Source: Labia minor (Eukaryota > Arthropoda > Insecta > Dermaptera > Spongiphoridae). From it: a stretch of 64,000 nt of DNA. This document shows, one piece after another, positions 50,645-61,992 of this stretch (positions are counted from its first letter, which is position 1; each line of letters starts with the position of its first letter). The position numbers and the translations under genes are program-made. The notes beneath the pieces are model-generated. The model was given only the letters and a program-made list of their open reading frames with translations. It was not told where the DNA came from and searched no databases. The stretch covers positions 39,025,787 through 39,089,786 of the forward strand of contig OY720346.1 of NCBI GenBank assembly GCA_963082975.1, given 5' to 3'.

Positions 50645-50675
50645 TTTTAACTAATTAATTTTTTTTCTGTTTCAG
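50645..50675 (+). promoter_or_regulatory. Splice acceptor of the brakeless exon
   Basis: A CTAAT branch-point-like motif at 50651-50655 is followed by a T-rich pyrimidine tract and CAG ending at 50675. The distance of about 20 nt from branch point to AG is typical of animal introns. It fixes the 5' edge of the exon and its + orientation. Confidence 0.85.
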
Positions 50676-50799
50676 GACATGCTGGATGTATGCGTAGGAA
50701 CAAGTGTCGGTACCATTACGGAACCCGACTGTTTGGGACCTTGTGAACCCGGAACGAGTGTCACCCTGGAAGGCATCGTCTGGCATGAAACAGAAGGTG
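50676..50799 (+). CDS. sbb: Internal coding exon of brakeless/scribbler (ZNF608/ZNF609 family)
   Basis: Read in frame from the acceptor, the exon gives 41 codons starting [10 protein letters not shown] and containing CLGPCEPG followed by [15 protein letters not shown]. From memory of the family, this is the conserved N-terminal block of insect brakeless/scribbler and vertebrate ZNF608/ZNF609, nuclear zinc-finger co-regulators acting in transcriptional repression and neural and eye development. Seen: CTAAT at 50651-50655 is a possible branch point, then a T-rich tract and TTTCAG at 50670-50675. Two donors are possible. GTCAGT at 50800 ends the exon at 50799; GTGGTC at 50797 ends it at 50796; both leave phase 1. 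The first is preferred because it keeps the family's spacing HETE-x-G-V. The frame stays open to 50936 but becomes low-complexity after 50799, which fits intron. No C2H2 finger is present; it should lie in a later exon outside the window. The exon stands out from its flanks in GC content and codon-like composition. Confidence 0.88.
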
Positions 50800-53700
50800 G
50801 TCAGTACACCCCAACCTGCATGCCGCTTTCACCACCATTTGAGATTTTTTTTTTTTTTTTTTTTTATTTAAATTTCACCCTAGATTATCCTGTAGTTAGT
50901 TGCTATATTTTGTGTCGCATTAGAACATCAAAATAATATCAATGCTTTATTTGAAATTAATTTCTATTTTCATAATGTTTTTAAATTATATTTAAAATAT
51001 TTCAATTAAAATTAAAAATATTAAATTATATAATACAATATAATATCATAATCATTACATTTTAAATATATATAAAAATACTTTTAATTAATATCATGAT
51101 AATCATTATTTAATATATTTGAATACAAAGATACAAACAAATTAAAATCTCAAGTTTATTAATGCTATTTTTGTTTGTCTTTTAGGTTAAATTTATATAT
51201 ATATATATATATATAAAACAAAATTAATTAATGATTACACATTTTGATCTATAAATATATATACATATATTAGAATATTAATGTTAAACTGATAAGAAGT
51301 ACATCATCGAAACTAATCTTATTTGATCTTTTTTCAACATTTTATTTAAATTCTTGATAAATTTTACGATATTAAAATTTCATTGTTTTCCCAATGGATT
51401 AAATTTTAAATTTAATATATTTTTTTTTTAATTTAACCACACTTAAACATATTCTTTTAAATAAATTTTTCGTTTAATTTTTATTAAACGTCATTGTTCA
51501 TCTTTAAAAAGTATTTATCCTTTATATTAGTAATTTGATAAATTTGGCATAAAATTTGATTGCAAAACTTCTCAACGATTTTTATAGATGGAACTTTTTC
51601 CATAAAATATACGAGCTAATGACTCGGAACGATTCTAAATTGTGAAAATGTGACATACATATTATGCGCAATTGATTTCAAACATCATTAGAGTCAAGAG
51701 AAACTTTGTGATAAGCGTAAATATTTCCAACATACTTTATTTATCATAATAATAAATGTCAACATTTATTTTTCTAATTTATATTCAGTAAAAAAAAAAA
51801 TATTTCAAATTCTTTTAAAACAATTTAGTGAAAAAAATGAAATTGTCTAAATTAAATAATATATAGATTATATTAAAAAAAATTATTTACTGCATAAAGT
51901 AATTAAACTTTTTTAGTAAACAAATCTCTAAAAATAATCAAATAAAGTTTCTCCATAAAAAATATATTGACACCAGACCATAAGCCTATATTTATTTATT
52001 TATTTTATGTTTGTCATTAAAAATATTATTTCTTTTTAATGAATAAAATTTAATTAGATATCTAGTAAAACTAAATTAATAAAATCAGTTTTAAGTATAT
52101 CTTCTTTTTATTTATCAACTTGAACTAATATCCATTTGAATACAAAAATTTCCATTAACTTTCTAATATAAAATGTATACCTCTAATAATATTATTATAG
52201 ATAAATATTTAAAGAGAAAAATAATTATATATTCATTTATTTATTTCATATCTTATGTCATTACCATAGCATTAAAATTTTTTCTAACTATCATGAATAT
52301 TTTCATATAAAATTAAACTGTATTATGGGTATATATGTACATACTTTTTTAATTTTATTTTTTTATACAAATTTTGCCTCTAGCTTTTATTAAATGTTAA
52401 TGTTTACAAGTGAATGCACTGTAAATAAACGTCCGTCAGATAATATATTCCGTCAACAACAAAACTGACAAATACAACATTTTATTATTCAACCATTGAC
52501 ATTTCGACCAATTTATTGGCATATGAATGTTTTATATTTAATTTAATCGAAAATATTTATTATTTAACTTTTTATAAATAGAAAATGATGATAATAATAA
52601 TAAAATAATGTTAAAGAGCCGATATATTTAATATTCTATTTTACTATTCGTTAAAATTTGATTAATTACATATTTCAATATCGTATAATAATAGTAACAG
52701 TAATAATTTATCTTTATTAAAGATTTAAATCTTTCTTGAGACTAATGAAACTTAATAAAAGAGTATTAGTTTGATAATTTTTTTTTAAAAGATAATTAAA
52801 ATTTAAAGAAAATAATTTTAATCATATATATGGTATATATAAATATAATTAGTGATATTTTTGGAAAATTTAAATTATTAATTGAAATGGTTATTTTTAT
52901 ATTTAATTCATTTCTTATATATATTATATAATTATATAATATATATATATATTTCTTAATTAATTAAGAAATTTGCTTTATTTTAATCACAAATAAATCA
53001 CAAATAAAAACATCTTTTTTTTCTGATATATTTTTAAAAAGATATTTTTGCATCTTGTTGATAAATAATATTTAATCAAAATATAAAATCTCCCTCATTA
53101 ATAGCATTTATTTTTTTGGTATTTATCTCCCTTCATTAATTATGTATAAAATTTGAAAAATAATTTTATTGATTTATGAATTTATAATTTTCACTTCACA
53201 ACCTGATCTTTTCGAATCTTTTTTTTTAAACATCTTTGAGGTTGTCAAAAGATATTCTTTAATTTTATTTGCATATATATATATATATAATAGTAATGTA
53301 AATATTAAATAGATCCTTTTGAATACGAGAAGAAGCTCGTTAATTTCTTAAATACACGAATAGCTAAAATCTTTAAAGTTAAATAAACAATTGATAAAAA
53401 AATGAATATCTTGATCAAATAAGAGCTTGTCGTTCTCAATTGACGTCACCTTCAAGATATTTGATTGTCATTCATTCATGAGCTCTTGACATTAAAACCA
53501 TTTATATATATATAATCATTTTTCAAAAATCGTAGATTTGCATTACGTTGACATCATTTTCTAAACGGTGGATGTATTTATAATCTACATCATGAATAAA
53601 ACGAGGTGTTCACTCTCGTTAACATTTCAACTAATTATTCAGTTAAAGGATTATTTCACACAAAGCAATCAGATTAACGGCAACCATTCCATTAGTTTAC

Positions 53701-54099
53701 ATTTGTAGGACAAAAAAAAACTAAGCTGTTCAACTAATCAACTGTATTCGGTACATTAATTCTAACAAAACACATTTTCCGGTTAGTTTTAAAATTATAA
53801 CGACCTTTGAATGCAATGAGTTTTAACCTAAATAGATTGGGAAACAGAAATCCTTTCCTTATTCTCATTCGATTTATAAAAAAGACCCAGTTAAAATGAA
53901 AATCAAGAAGGAATTGATTATTTGAAACAAAATGAGTTTGAGGAAAATTTAAAGAAAATGATCAATATATATATTTATTACAGTTGATGAAGATAATTTC
54001 TCCCAATTTACCAGTTATTAACACTCTAAATGGGATTAAATAAATAATTGTGTTATTGCTATTTCAATTCCATTTACTCTTCTATTTATTGTATCTATG
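50800..54099. other. AT-rich intron downstream of the brakeless exon
   Basis: Begins with the donor GTCAGT. A T-run follows at 50845-50864. Patches at 51580-51740, 52390-52540, 53320-53480 and 53560-53800 are more complex and may be regulatory. A strong acceptor-like tract ends TTTGTCTTTTAG at 51184, but no credible exon follows. (TA)n occurs at 51198-51215 and 53274-53289. Confidence 0.5.
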
Positions 54100-54296
54100 A
54101 TGAGGTGGGGAGACCGATAGGGGAAACGTCCGCTTGGAAGACCAAGGATGCGGTTTGTGGACAATGTAGGAAGAGACATGAGAGAGATAGGAGAGGGTAG
54201 GGATTAGATAGTTGTTGGTCGGGATAGGAACACTTGGAGAAATGTGGTTGCTGAGGCCAAGAACTTTCGAGTTCTGCAGAGCCACAGAGATCAATA
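54100..54296 (+). mobile_element. Non-LTR retrotransposon reverse transcriptase C-terminal fragment
   Basis: In frame it reads KRPLGRPRMRFVDNVGRDMR then EIGEGRD, one stop, IVVGRD and RNTWRNVVAEAKNFRVLQSH, ending in a stop at about 54296. This is the best preserved copy of the tail seen at 20178-20484, and it shows the family's normal C-terminus. It is 5'-truncated, as is usual for LINE insertions. Confidence 0.85.
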
Positions 54297-54299
54297 GAT

Positions 54300-55070
54300 T
54301 TATTCTATCTAATTTTCTTTAAATCGAAGTATCTTTTAATTAGCAACCTGTTTACTAAACCATTATTCAATATTGTTAGTAAAAAATAAATTTTCATCTT
54401 AAAGTGAAGAAGAGCAATTTTTTTTTTATTTTGTAACTTTCTTTCGGGACATTCTTTCTCTTGTCTTGTTCTTATTCGTTATCCCTTCTGGGGACCATTT
54501 CATCTCTTAAGACTTAAACTTTTCAATTCCCTTTGGATTTCCACCATTTCTTTCCGATGTATTCTCCCTCTTAACATGGCTAAGATTTTTTTTATTTCTT
54601 TTTCTTTCCTCTCCTTGTTCTGCAAACCCTCTTTCCCAATCAACCCCGATCGAAGGGTTCTCTTCCCTTCACCCATCTCTACCCATCTTTTATTTTATTT
54701 TTTTTTTTTATCTTAGAACGAGGGTCTTATACTCTGAACCGATTGCTTACGGTCGATTTATCTGCCTGTCTCTTGAAATATTGTCTTTGTCTTGTTTTTT
54801 AATAAACCACCATCACCATATCCATCAGCCATATTGGTTCGAAGGCACATTTTCGTCCCCCTCAAACATTTTTAGCGATTCAATCTTCAATTTGACAAGA
54901 GGGCGATTGCCTTGCTCCCTTTTGATTTTATCAGTATTATTTGAACATTTTCACGAATATCTAAAGAGAAAATATATAAAAACATTTTCTTCGATTCAAT
55001 TCACAATAAAAACATTTCTTTTTCCTCCTATATTGTCGATTTTTTTATACACTTATACTTAATCTATTTT
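54300..55070. promoter_or_regulatory. Pyrimidine-rich island, role unknown
   Basis: Long C/T-biased stretch on the + strand (54430-54720), more complex at 54720-54930. The 93-codon frame at 54781-55062 has no recognisable domain. Pyrimidine bias can mark splicing-regulatory or GAGA-type chromatin elements, but nothing specific is shown. Confidence 0.3.
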
Positions 55071-55789
55071 CACTGGTATAATGTAAGGAATTATTAATCA
55101 TTTTAAAGAGAAATTTATTTCTAATATCAAAATTGTATATTTATTTATTCTTTTTTTAAAATTATATTATTATTTATAAAATAGAAAGAAAGAAATTATC
55201 TTTTATAATACTAATTTAAAATTTAGATATTATATTGTAATATGGTGTAGAAATGACTTTTATTGAACCACAAAAATTGTAAGAGTTTTTGATGAAAGAA
55301 ACTATTCTACTTTGTCGAGAATTTCAATCAATGTCACCCAACAACATACATAAATTATATAAATTTCTAGACAAGATTATTTTTATGATTTTTTTTTGTC
55401 GACACTCTAGAACCATTAAATAAAATTACAAATTGAAATTGATCTTAAGTGATTGGAATCACGTGCTACTTAAATTTTCTGTCTGTGATCAAAATCGATT
55501 TAGTTATCAAATGAATGATGATTGATACTTAATCGAAGATTCCCCTTTATCCTTATCCGTTCAAAAGGTTTCTAGTCACGAATACCGGCAACTTTTATTG
55601 TCAATTTTCTATGAATGACATTTTAATTTAATTCCAATCATAAAGAATTGTTTGATATTTTTGAATGGATTAATATAAATAATAGATTTTAATAATAGTA
55701 ATGTAGTAATGATGGATTGAGATTTATTATTTTTTATTTATTTAAATTTATCAGAAAATGAATTTGAATTTTTGATTGATTTTGTTGTT
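55071..55789. other. AT-rich DNA, moderately complex in 55240-55620
   Basis: No frame, repeat or motif cluster recognised. Confidence 0.45.
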
Positions 55790-56070
55790 TTGTCCATATT
55801 TCTATTCCTATTGAGTTGTATATCTTTGCAGATAATTGATCAATGATAACGGTTCGTTGATCAAACAGGCGTGGCATATTGCATTGGCATGCAGCTGACC
55901 CGATGGTCGTCGCTCTTTGTAAATGCTGTAAATACAAACGTGCAAGCACATTGCCCCCTCCTTTAGTCACTCACACTATCCATCGTAGACTATACCAGCC
56001 ACAATTAATATGATTTATGTCCGTTAAATGATCTTTCATGCCAGCAAATTACCTTTTCTTTTACTCCTCG
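55790..56070. promoter_or_regulatory. Candidate conserved non-coding element (enhancer-like)
   Basis: Dense complex sequence: GATAATTGATCAATGATAAC then GTTCGTTGATCAAACAGGCG, GCATTGGCATGCAGCTGACC, and GTCCGTTAAATGATCTTTC. TTGATCA appears twice, with GATA and CAGCTG E-box cores. The - strand 78-codon frame across it shows no domain. Confidence 0.45.
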
Positions 56071-56574
56071 TTTCAGGGTGTAACCAATGAATTTCTTGAT
56101 ATGGTAATTAATTATAAAATCGTGATCTCAATCATGAATAATAATAATAATAACACAGAAGGAATTGATTCTATTTGTATGTGAGTTGATGGTGTGCTTC
56201 CTCTCCTTCTATTTCCCCTTGACGATGACTTGCCCTTTTAGAAAATTCAACGTCATTTTCTCAAAATAAACCACTGTTTTCAAAAATACATATTCTTTTT
56301 AAATTAGATTTTAATTATTTTTAAACATAAATATAAATAAATGTATGTGTACATAAAACAAACAAAAAAAAGAAAGAAAATTTTAACTTTTTTAATTAAA
56401 ATAAAGTAGTATATTTGACCACGACTGCAGAATTATCAAAGAGATTAAAAAATAACCTGGGAAATCAATGCTTTTGTTTACATTTCAATCTAGACATTGA
56501 ATTTGCATATATATAATACAATCTGTAGATATATTTGATAGGATGACCATATCAAAGGAGATGGGAGAAAATAG
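56071..56574. other. AT-rich sequence, nothing recognised
   Basis: Short (AAT) run at about 56138-56155. No gene. Confidence 0.5.
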
Positions 56575-56660
56575 AAATTGGATGGAGCTGGGTCAGGAAA
56601 GGAAGGAATGGAGGAATGTGGCTGCTGCGACCAAAAACTTTCAAGTTTAATAACGTGACA
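56575..56660 (+). mobile_element. Short non-LTR retrotransposon tail
   Basis: It encodes NWMELGQERKEWRNVAAATK followed by NFQV and two stops, equivalent to the last 25 residues of the fragment at 54100-54296. A GATCAGATA-like tail follows. Confidence 0.65.
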
Positions 56661-56869
56661 GGAATAGAAAGATCAGATATTTAAATCAAAGTGTTTTAGA
56701 TTTATCATTTATATAAAAATAAAATTTTATTTACAAAATATATTTATTTATAACATTCCTATTTTTTGTCCTAAATATTTTAATATTTATCATTTATTCA
56801 ATTTATGTTTAATTATTTTATTTTCATTTGCTCTTTTACTTTTCCGTTTATTTCAATTAAAGGAAATGA

Positions 56870-57230
56870 AGCGAGAGCGGATCGAATTGCAAGGTAAATT
56901 GGCTTAAATTAATTCAAAACTATCACACCTCTCTCTCTCTCTCTCTTTCTTCTTTCCCTTCTCAAAGAAATTACATGAAATTTTCAATTAAGTTGGAATG
57001 GCCGAGGGAAAGAGAGAATGACTTGCCCAGTAATTGACAGCTACTCCTCCGATCCCCGCTGGAAATTTAAATAGAACGCCACTTTATTTTCAGGCATAAA
57101 CCATCTAGACATGGAACGTTGTAATAACTAATTTGCATAGAGCTGTGAAATCACATGATCTTCAACATGCATGCGCACGATCTATTTGTTCGAACGGAAT
57201 TCTTGTGGTACTCGATACAAGATTAACCCA
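56870..57230. promoter_or_regulatory. Candidate conserved non-coding element
   Basis: A complex block after a (CT)n run (56931-56946), with GATCCCCGCTGGAAATTTAA, AACTAATTTGCATAGAGC (octamer-like ATTTGCATA) at about 57127 and CATGCATGCGCACGATC. No frame. Confidence 0.42.
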
Positions 57231-57831
57231 AACATTATCATTTGACCTTTTATTACTTTTTTTTCTATATCAAACATTTTTTTTTACATGTTCTTTATTA
57301 GTAATGTATGTACCAATAGAGAGAATATTTTACTATTAATTATTTTCATTCAAGAATTGATCGATAAAATAAATTTAACTACTATACTAATTATATAAAT
57401 ATGAGTGTTCCCAACTGGATTTTCGATGATCTATATTTCTTTTAGATCTTGTATTTAAAATAATATTCTTTGGGGTTAAAACACATTTATAATAACATAT
57501 GTTGTTATTTAAAAAATGAGAAGAGGAAAGGGTAGGAATAAAACTGTGACATTTAAAAGTCGAGACTTTATATAATAAAATTTTTATTTATCTTTCTAAA
57601 TCCTTTAATCCGATTTAAAATATATATATATAAAACAAACATTTGTATGCATTTATAAAATGGAGTGTAAGAAGGATTGTTCTGGTAATTGTCGACCAGT
57701 CCTTGAATTAGTATATCTGATTAGTATTTTACTTGTTTCATTTGTTATTTTACTTTGCTTGGAATATTTATTACATTCAATACTAATACTTTCATTTTTG
57801 GTCAAGTCTCTAACATTCAACAAAAGTTGTA
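57231..57831. other. AT-rich sequence, nothing recognised
   Basis: The 79-codon frame at 57660-57899 runs into the mariner end and is rejected as a gene. Confidence 0.55.
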
Positions 57832-58296
57832 CTAGGGCAGGTGACTTTTTGAATGAAACACAGGATTTGGATAAAGAATTATTTTATTTTTCAACGTAGT
57901 CTCCTTTGAGCTCTATACATTTCTCCAATTATTTTATTCCTTCCAAAAAATAAGATTTATCGAGGACATCAAAATAGGTATTTGTTTGATGGAGTCTAAT
58001 CTCTTTCTTCCGAGCTATTTCTTCAGGATTGGAAACAAGAAATAGTCAATCGGGGCTAAATCCGGAGAATAGGGCGGATGAGGGAGCAATTCGTATCCCA
58101 ATTCATGGATTTTCATGGAAATTCACTTTTTTACTTTTTCTTCTCCAATCACGAGAGTCTGCTATGGATGTCAAACAAAAAATAAAAGACCCAGCTGGTT
58201 CAAATTTCGACAGGAGTCAGGTGACAGGAGCAGTGTTGCCATTTCATTTAAGAGATGGAAAATTCAAAAAATCATGGACTTATTGACCTGCCCTCG
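57832..58296 (-). mobile_element. Internally deleted mariner element (TIR CGAGGGCAGGTCAATAAG type)
   Basis: The left end is CTAGGGCAGGTGACTTTTTG; the right end, read inward on the - strand, is CGAGGGCAGGTCAATAAGTC. TA dinucleotides flank both ends (57830-57831 and 58297-58298). The element is only 465 bp. It joins a 5' untranslated segment directly to the C-terminal part of a transposase, so the middle of the gene has been lost. Confidence 0.85.
57860..58120 (-). pseudogene. Mariner transposase C-terminal remnant
   Basis: Reading the - strand from about 58112, LGYELLPHPPYSPDLAP is followed by IDYFLFPILKK. This is the mariner block with the last catalytic Asp (PIDYFLF). After about 50 further residues comes YFLEGIK, an in-frame stop, then LEKCIELKGDYVEK, the usual C-terminal tail. 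Stops and loss of the N-terminal two-thirds make it a dead fragment. Another possible reading would be part of a domesticated transposase, but the stops argue against it. Confidence 0.85.
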
Positions 58297-58997
58297 TAAA
58301 TAAATATATCTAGATCTTCTTCCATTTTTTTTTTAATAAATATTGAATATATTTATTGTATATAGATAGAAAATATATCTTAAGAATTTAAAAAGAATAA
58401 AAAAGTGAAAATTTCCCTAGAGGAGTAAAGGAGAATATTGCATTTTCTTTACATTCAAGGGAAGCTGACATGGCTTGTTTTTCAAAGACTTGCCACCCTC
58501 CTGCTTCTACCCTTAATCAACATGGAAACGAAAATATAATCATTCTGAATCCGACGCTTTTAAATTAACTATTCTTCTCTTTTTTTATTCGCCATTTCCT
58601 CTCTTCATTTTTTTTTATTTCTTTACTTCTTTTTCAAACAATAATTTAAATTCAGCCATTTAGTTTTTCTCTCCCTCTCTTTTATTACTTTTTTATACCT
58701 CTTCGATTAAATATAATACTCCCTTATTATAATTTTTTTTTGTTTTGTTTTAAGCTGCTAATAAAATCCTTTTTGTTATCCGAAAATTTAATCCTGAATT
58801 GTATGTTGAGTTTGTGTATGGGTTTTTAACAAATATTGAAAAATATAAAGAGATTATTTATTTATTTGAAATTGTATGGCATAAACTCACCCCCTTCAAT
58901 CCATTAATTCTGTCAATAGAATTGCATGACCGAACCAAGTCACGAAACAACGCCCTTTTTGATATATTGACCATTTTCATATGGCAAATTATAGAAA
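58297..58997. other. AT-rich DNA with one short complex patch
   Basis: 58420-58560 is more complex (GGGAAGCTGACATGGCTTG). The frames at 58799-59109 on both strands overlap the foldback arm and are not convincing. Confidence 0.4.
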
Positions 58998-59860
58998 GAA
59001 ATAATACTTTATATAAAAAAAAAACTTTTTTAAAAAACCACGTTTTTAACGCACTAAAAAGAAGAAAATAATTTTTCTGAAACCCCATAGGTACTGACAT
59101 TACAAACAAGAGATATGATTTGAAGAAAATTTTCTATAACGTAAAACGTGGGGCGCAAATAATAATAAATTTTTTAAATGCAATATAATTTCTTTGATTA
59201 ATTTATTTCAATATCCATGGATTTATATTTTAAGTTTTATATTTTTTACCAGACTTTTTGTAAAAGGGAATATTATTAGTAATCCAACAGAATACTTTTA
59301 TTAATGTAAATTTTTTTTGGAAAATTAATTCCTTAATATTAAATAAACATCTTCAATTTACACTTTAGAAATTTTATTAACATAAATATTAAATATTTGC
59401 TAGAAGTTTTGCAGTAGCAAAATTTAGTTTTAGATTTCTTCAAGTTAAATTTCTTATATTATTTACCAGAATATTGTTAGGATGTCATTTTTTATCAGAA
59501 TTTTTTAAAAGTGAATATTATTAGTAATCTAAAGGTAATCTTTTCATAAATTAAATTTACCTCTTTTAAAAATTTCGATAAGTTATAAGCTTTACTTTTT
59601 GAAGCTAATTAAAATATGAATTCATTTATCCTATTAATTTGTACCTAATAACATTTATTTATAAATTTTTATACGATACAGAATATTTTAGCCATAGTTG
59701 CGCCCCACGTTTTACGTTATAGAAAATTTTCTTCAAATCATATCTCTTGTTTGTAATGTCAGTACCTATGGGGTTTCAGAAAAATTATTTTCTTCTTTTT
59801 AGTGCGTTAAAAACGTGGTTTTTTAAAAAAGTTTTTTTTTTATATAAAGTATTATTTTCT
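58998..59860. mobile_element. Foldback/MITE with about 160-bp inverted arms
   Basis: The left arm 58998-59158 and right arm 59698-59860 are almost perfect inverted copies. The inner ends carry ACGTAAAACGTGGGGCGCAA; the outer ends carry AATAATACTTTATATAAAA. The 540-bp AT-rich centre holds a diverged direct repeat (GGAATATTATTAGTAATCCA near 59268 and GTGAATATTATTAGTAATCT near 59510). No transposase. The open frames across the left arm are incidental. Confidence 0.82.
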
Positions 59861-60211
59861 ACTTTTTAGTCTTCATATATTGCAATCGATTTCACTTGAC
59901 CTATACTACTTTTAAGTTTTTTGATTGACTTTAATAGTCATGAAATACTATTATCCTGAAAGTAATAAATTTAAATTGAATTATAAAGAGAAATTTTTAA
60001 ATTTGTCATATTTTAATTCTTTATTGCCTAAAACTCATAAATTTAAATTTTGTTTTCTAAATTACAGTACAAAACATTAATATACCTTCTTTCAAATTTA
60101 TTTACATTTTAAATATTATACATATTATATTATTCTTTTAACGGGTTTTTAACGGTTTTTTTCAAATTTAAATATTTACACTTTTTGTTTTGATTTTCCC
60201 ATACAAAATTA

Positions 60212-60420
60212 TATTCATTAATTATGCTCTAATTAAACACTTGCAAGCTACGAATGTGTTATTTTATTGTATTGTCATCCAGAATACATAACTCTGAAAA
60301 GTTTCAGAGCGATTGGATGACTGGAAGTGGTCGAAATTTCGATTGCAAGATTTGACCCGAACAGATAAATAAACAAACAAACAAACAAGAAAGCAAGCTA
60401 AGAAAAACGTGGTAAAATAC
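60212..60420 (+). repeat. About 200-bp direct repeat, copy 1
   Basis: ATATTCATTAATTATGCTCT through ACGAATGTGTTATTTTATTG, GGAAGTGGTCGAAATTTCGA and CCCGAACAGATAAATAAACA to (ACAA)n and AAAAACGTGGTAAAATAC. It is nearly identical to 61533-61727. The CAAA-repeat end resembles a LINE 3' untranslated tail. Confidence 0.85.
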
Positions 60421-61532
60421 ACTCAGTTAGCAAGAGTGCTAATGATGACTTGGTGAGATGCAGAGAGCAAATGATAGCTGAAGGAAATTGAGGGTGGCGT
60501 TTAAGTCGAAAAAAGGTGTGTCGAAACAGGCAACCAATCAGAAGACCCGTTAAGTAAAAATAAGAAGAGGGGAGTTTGAACCTTTTTTCTACCTCCCTAT
60601 TATATTTTTTCAATATTTTGATTTTATTAATTTTTTATCTCTCTTTGTAAAGACGAAATTATAACTTTAAAATGATTTTAAATGTAATCAATCAAAAGTC
60701 AGAAATTATAATTTAAAAAAATCAAAATTCTTCATAAAAAAAAAATGGCTTTTTATTTTTTCTAATACATTTACCGTGTATATAATATATAGAGATTCTT
60801 TATTTCATTAGATTGAATATTATTTATTAGTAATTCATTTAATAAATATCTAATCGTTATTTGAAATTTATTTAATTATTATTTTAGAATTTATGATGCT
60901 TAATCCAAATTTAATTCGCAGCATGGAACATACGATCAGGACTGTCATTTAGTTGGAGGGGAGCGACCTGAACATTTTTTCAAACTTCTTATTTAAACGG
61001 ATTTTAATATTTTGATTATTATTATTAATTAATGTATTATATTTGCATCCCGCCTCGTTTTTGTATTAGATATTGTATCAATATTTTTTATATTTAAAAT
61101 ATTTTAAAATTTTTTAATTAATTTCGAAAGAAAATTAAAAATATATTTATACAATTTTTGCTAGTATAATAAAATAAGATCTAATGAAATATATTTATTT
61201 TTATCGTCAATTCACAATGTGTCATTTATTATATTATTAATTTGTGAAATGATTACAAATTTTATGTAAAATCCATTCTCTATTCGTTTAGATCAAAAAT
61301 AATATATTTAATATTTAATATATTGAATATATTTAATACATACTAGAATCAACTCTTGAATATTTTTTTAAACAAGCGGACTATGGACATCTGTATTATT
61401 TATTTTTAATGTTTTGACAAAGTCCCTTTTGTTGTTTTCTTCTTTTGTATTATGTATTGAGAAAGGTAAGTTTTGGAAAGGGCCTTTTGTTGTATTATTA
61501 TTGTTTCTCCTTTTTAAGTTAACAAAATACAA
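60421..61532. other. DNA between the two 200-bp direct repeats
   Basis: 60430-60600 is moderately complex and includes GGCAACCAATCAGAAG (CCAAT). The remainder is AT-rich. No transposase frame. Confidence 0.45.
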
Positions 61533-61727
61533 ATATTCATTAATTATGCTCTAATTAATCACTTGCAAGCTACGAATGTGTTATTTTATTGTATTGTCAT
61601 CCAGAATACATAACTCTGAAAAGTTTCAGAGCGATTGGATGACTGGAAGTGGTCGAAATTTCGATTGCAAGATTTGATCCGAACAGATAAACAAGAAAGC
61701 AAGCTAAGAAAAACGTGATAAAATACA
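61533..61727 (+). repeat. About 200-bp direct repeat, copy 2
   Basis: The same sequence as 60212-60420 in the same orientation, with a shorter (ACAA) run. The 1.1 kb between the copies shows no transposon gene, so these are two insertions, or a duplication, rather than LTRs of one element. Confidence 0.85.
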
Positions 61728-61992
61728 GAGTTGTTTAGAAAGTATATTTATAATATATTTTACTAATACTAATGCCATATTCATACATGTTTTTTAAGTA
61801 AATTAACTCGAATAATTAATAGGCCCTTTTACAAAAGATTATATATTTTTTTTTTATTTATTTACTAAAAATCCTTGAACTAATTCTTAAAGGATATTTG
61901 TTGTTATATAGTGTAAAAATATTTGTATTTCCAAGTGCCTTATATATCATTTATTTTATTTTGAATGTTTAATTTATATATTAAAAAATTTA

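Noticed and set aside
51160-51190. Strong acceptor-like tract ending TTTTAG at 51184, followed by GTTAAA (possible ratchet site)
   Set aside because: The donor half is poor and no credible exon follows.
57660-57899. 79-codon frame beginning MECKKDCSG with a hydrophobic middle, resembling a small membrane protein
   Set aside because: It runs into the TIR and antisense strand of the mariner element at 57832-58296, and the hydrophobic run is AT-driven.
58029-58286. 85-codon + strand frame
   Set aside because: It is largely the antisense of the mariner remnant.
60212-61727. LTR retrotransposon (two 200-bp direct repeats 1.3 kb apart)
   Set aside because: No gag/pol remnants, primer-binding site or TG...CA ends; the repeat ends in (ACAA)n like a LINE tail.
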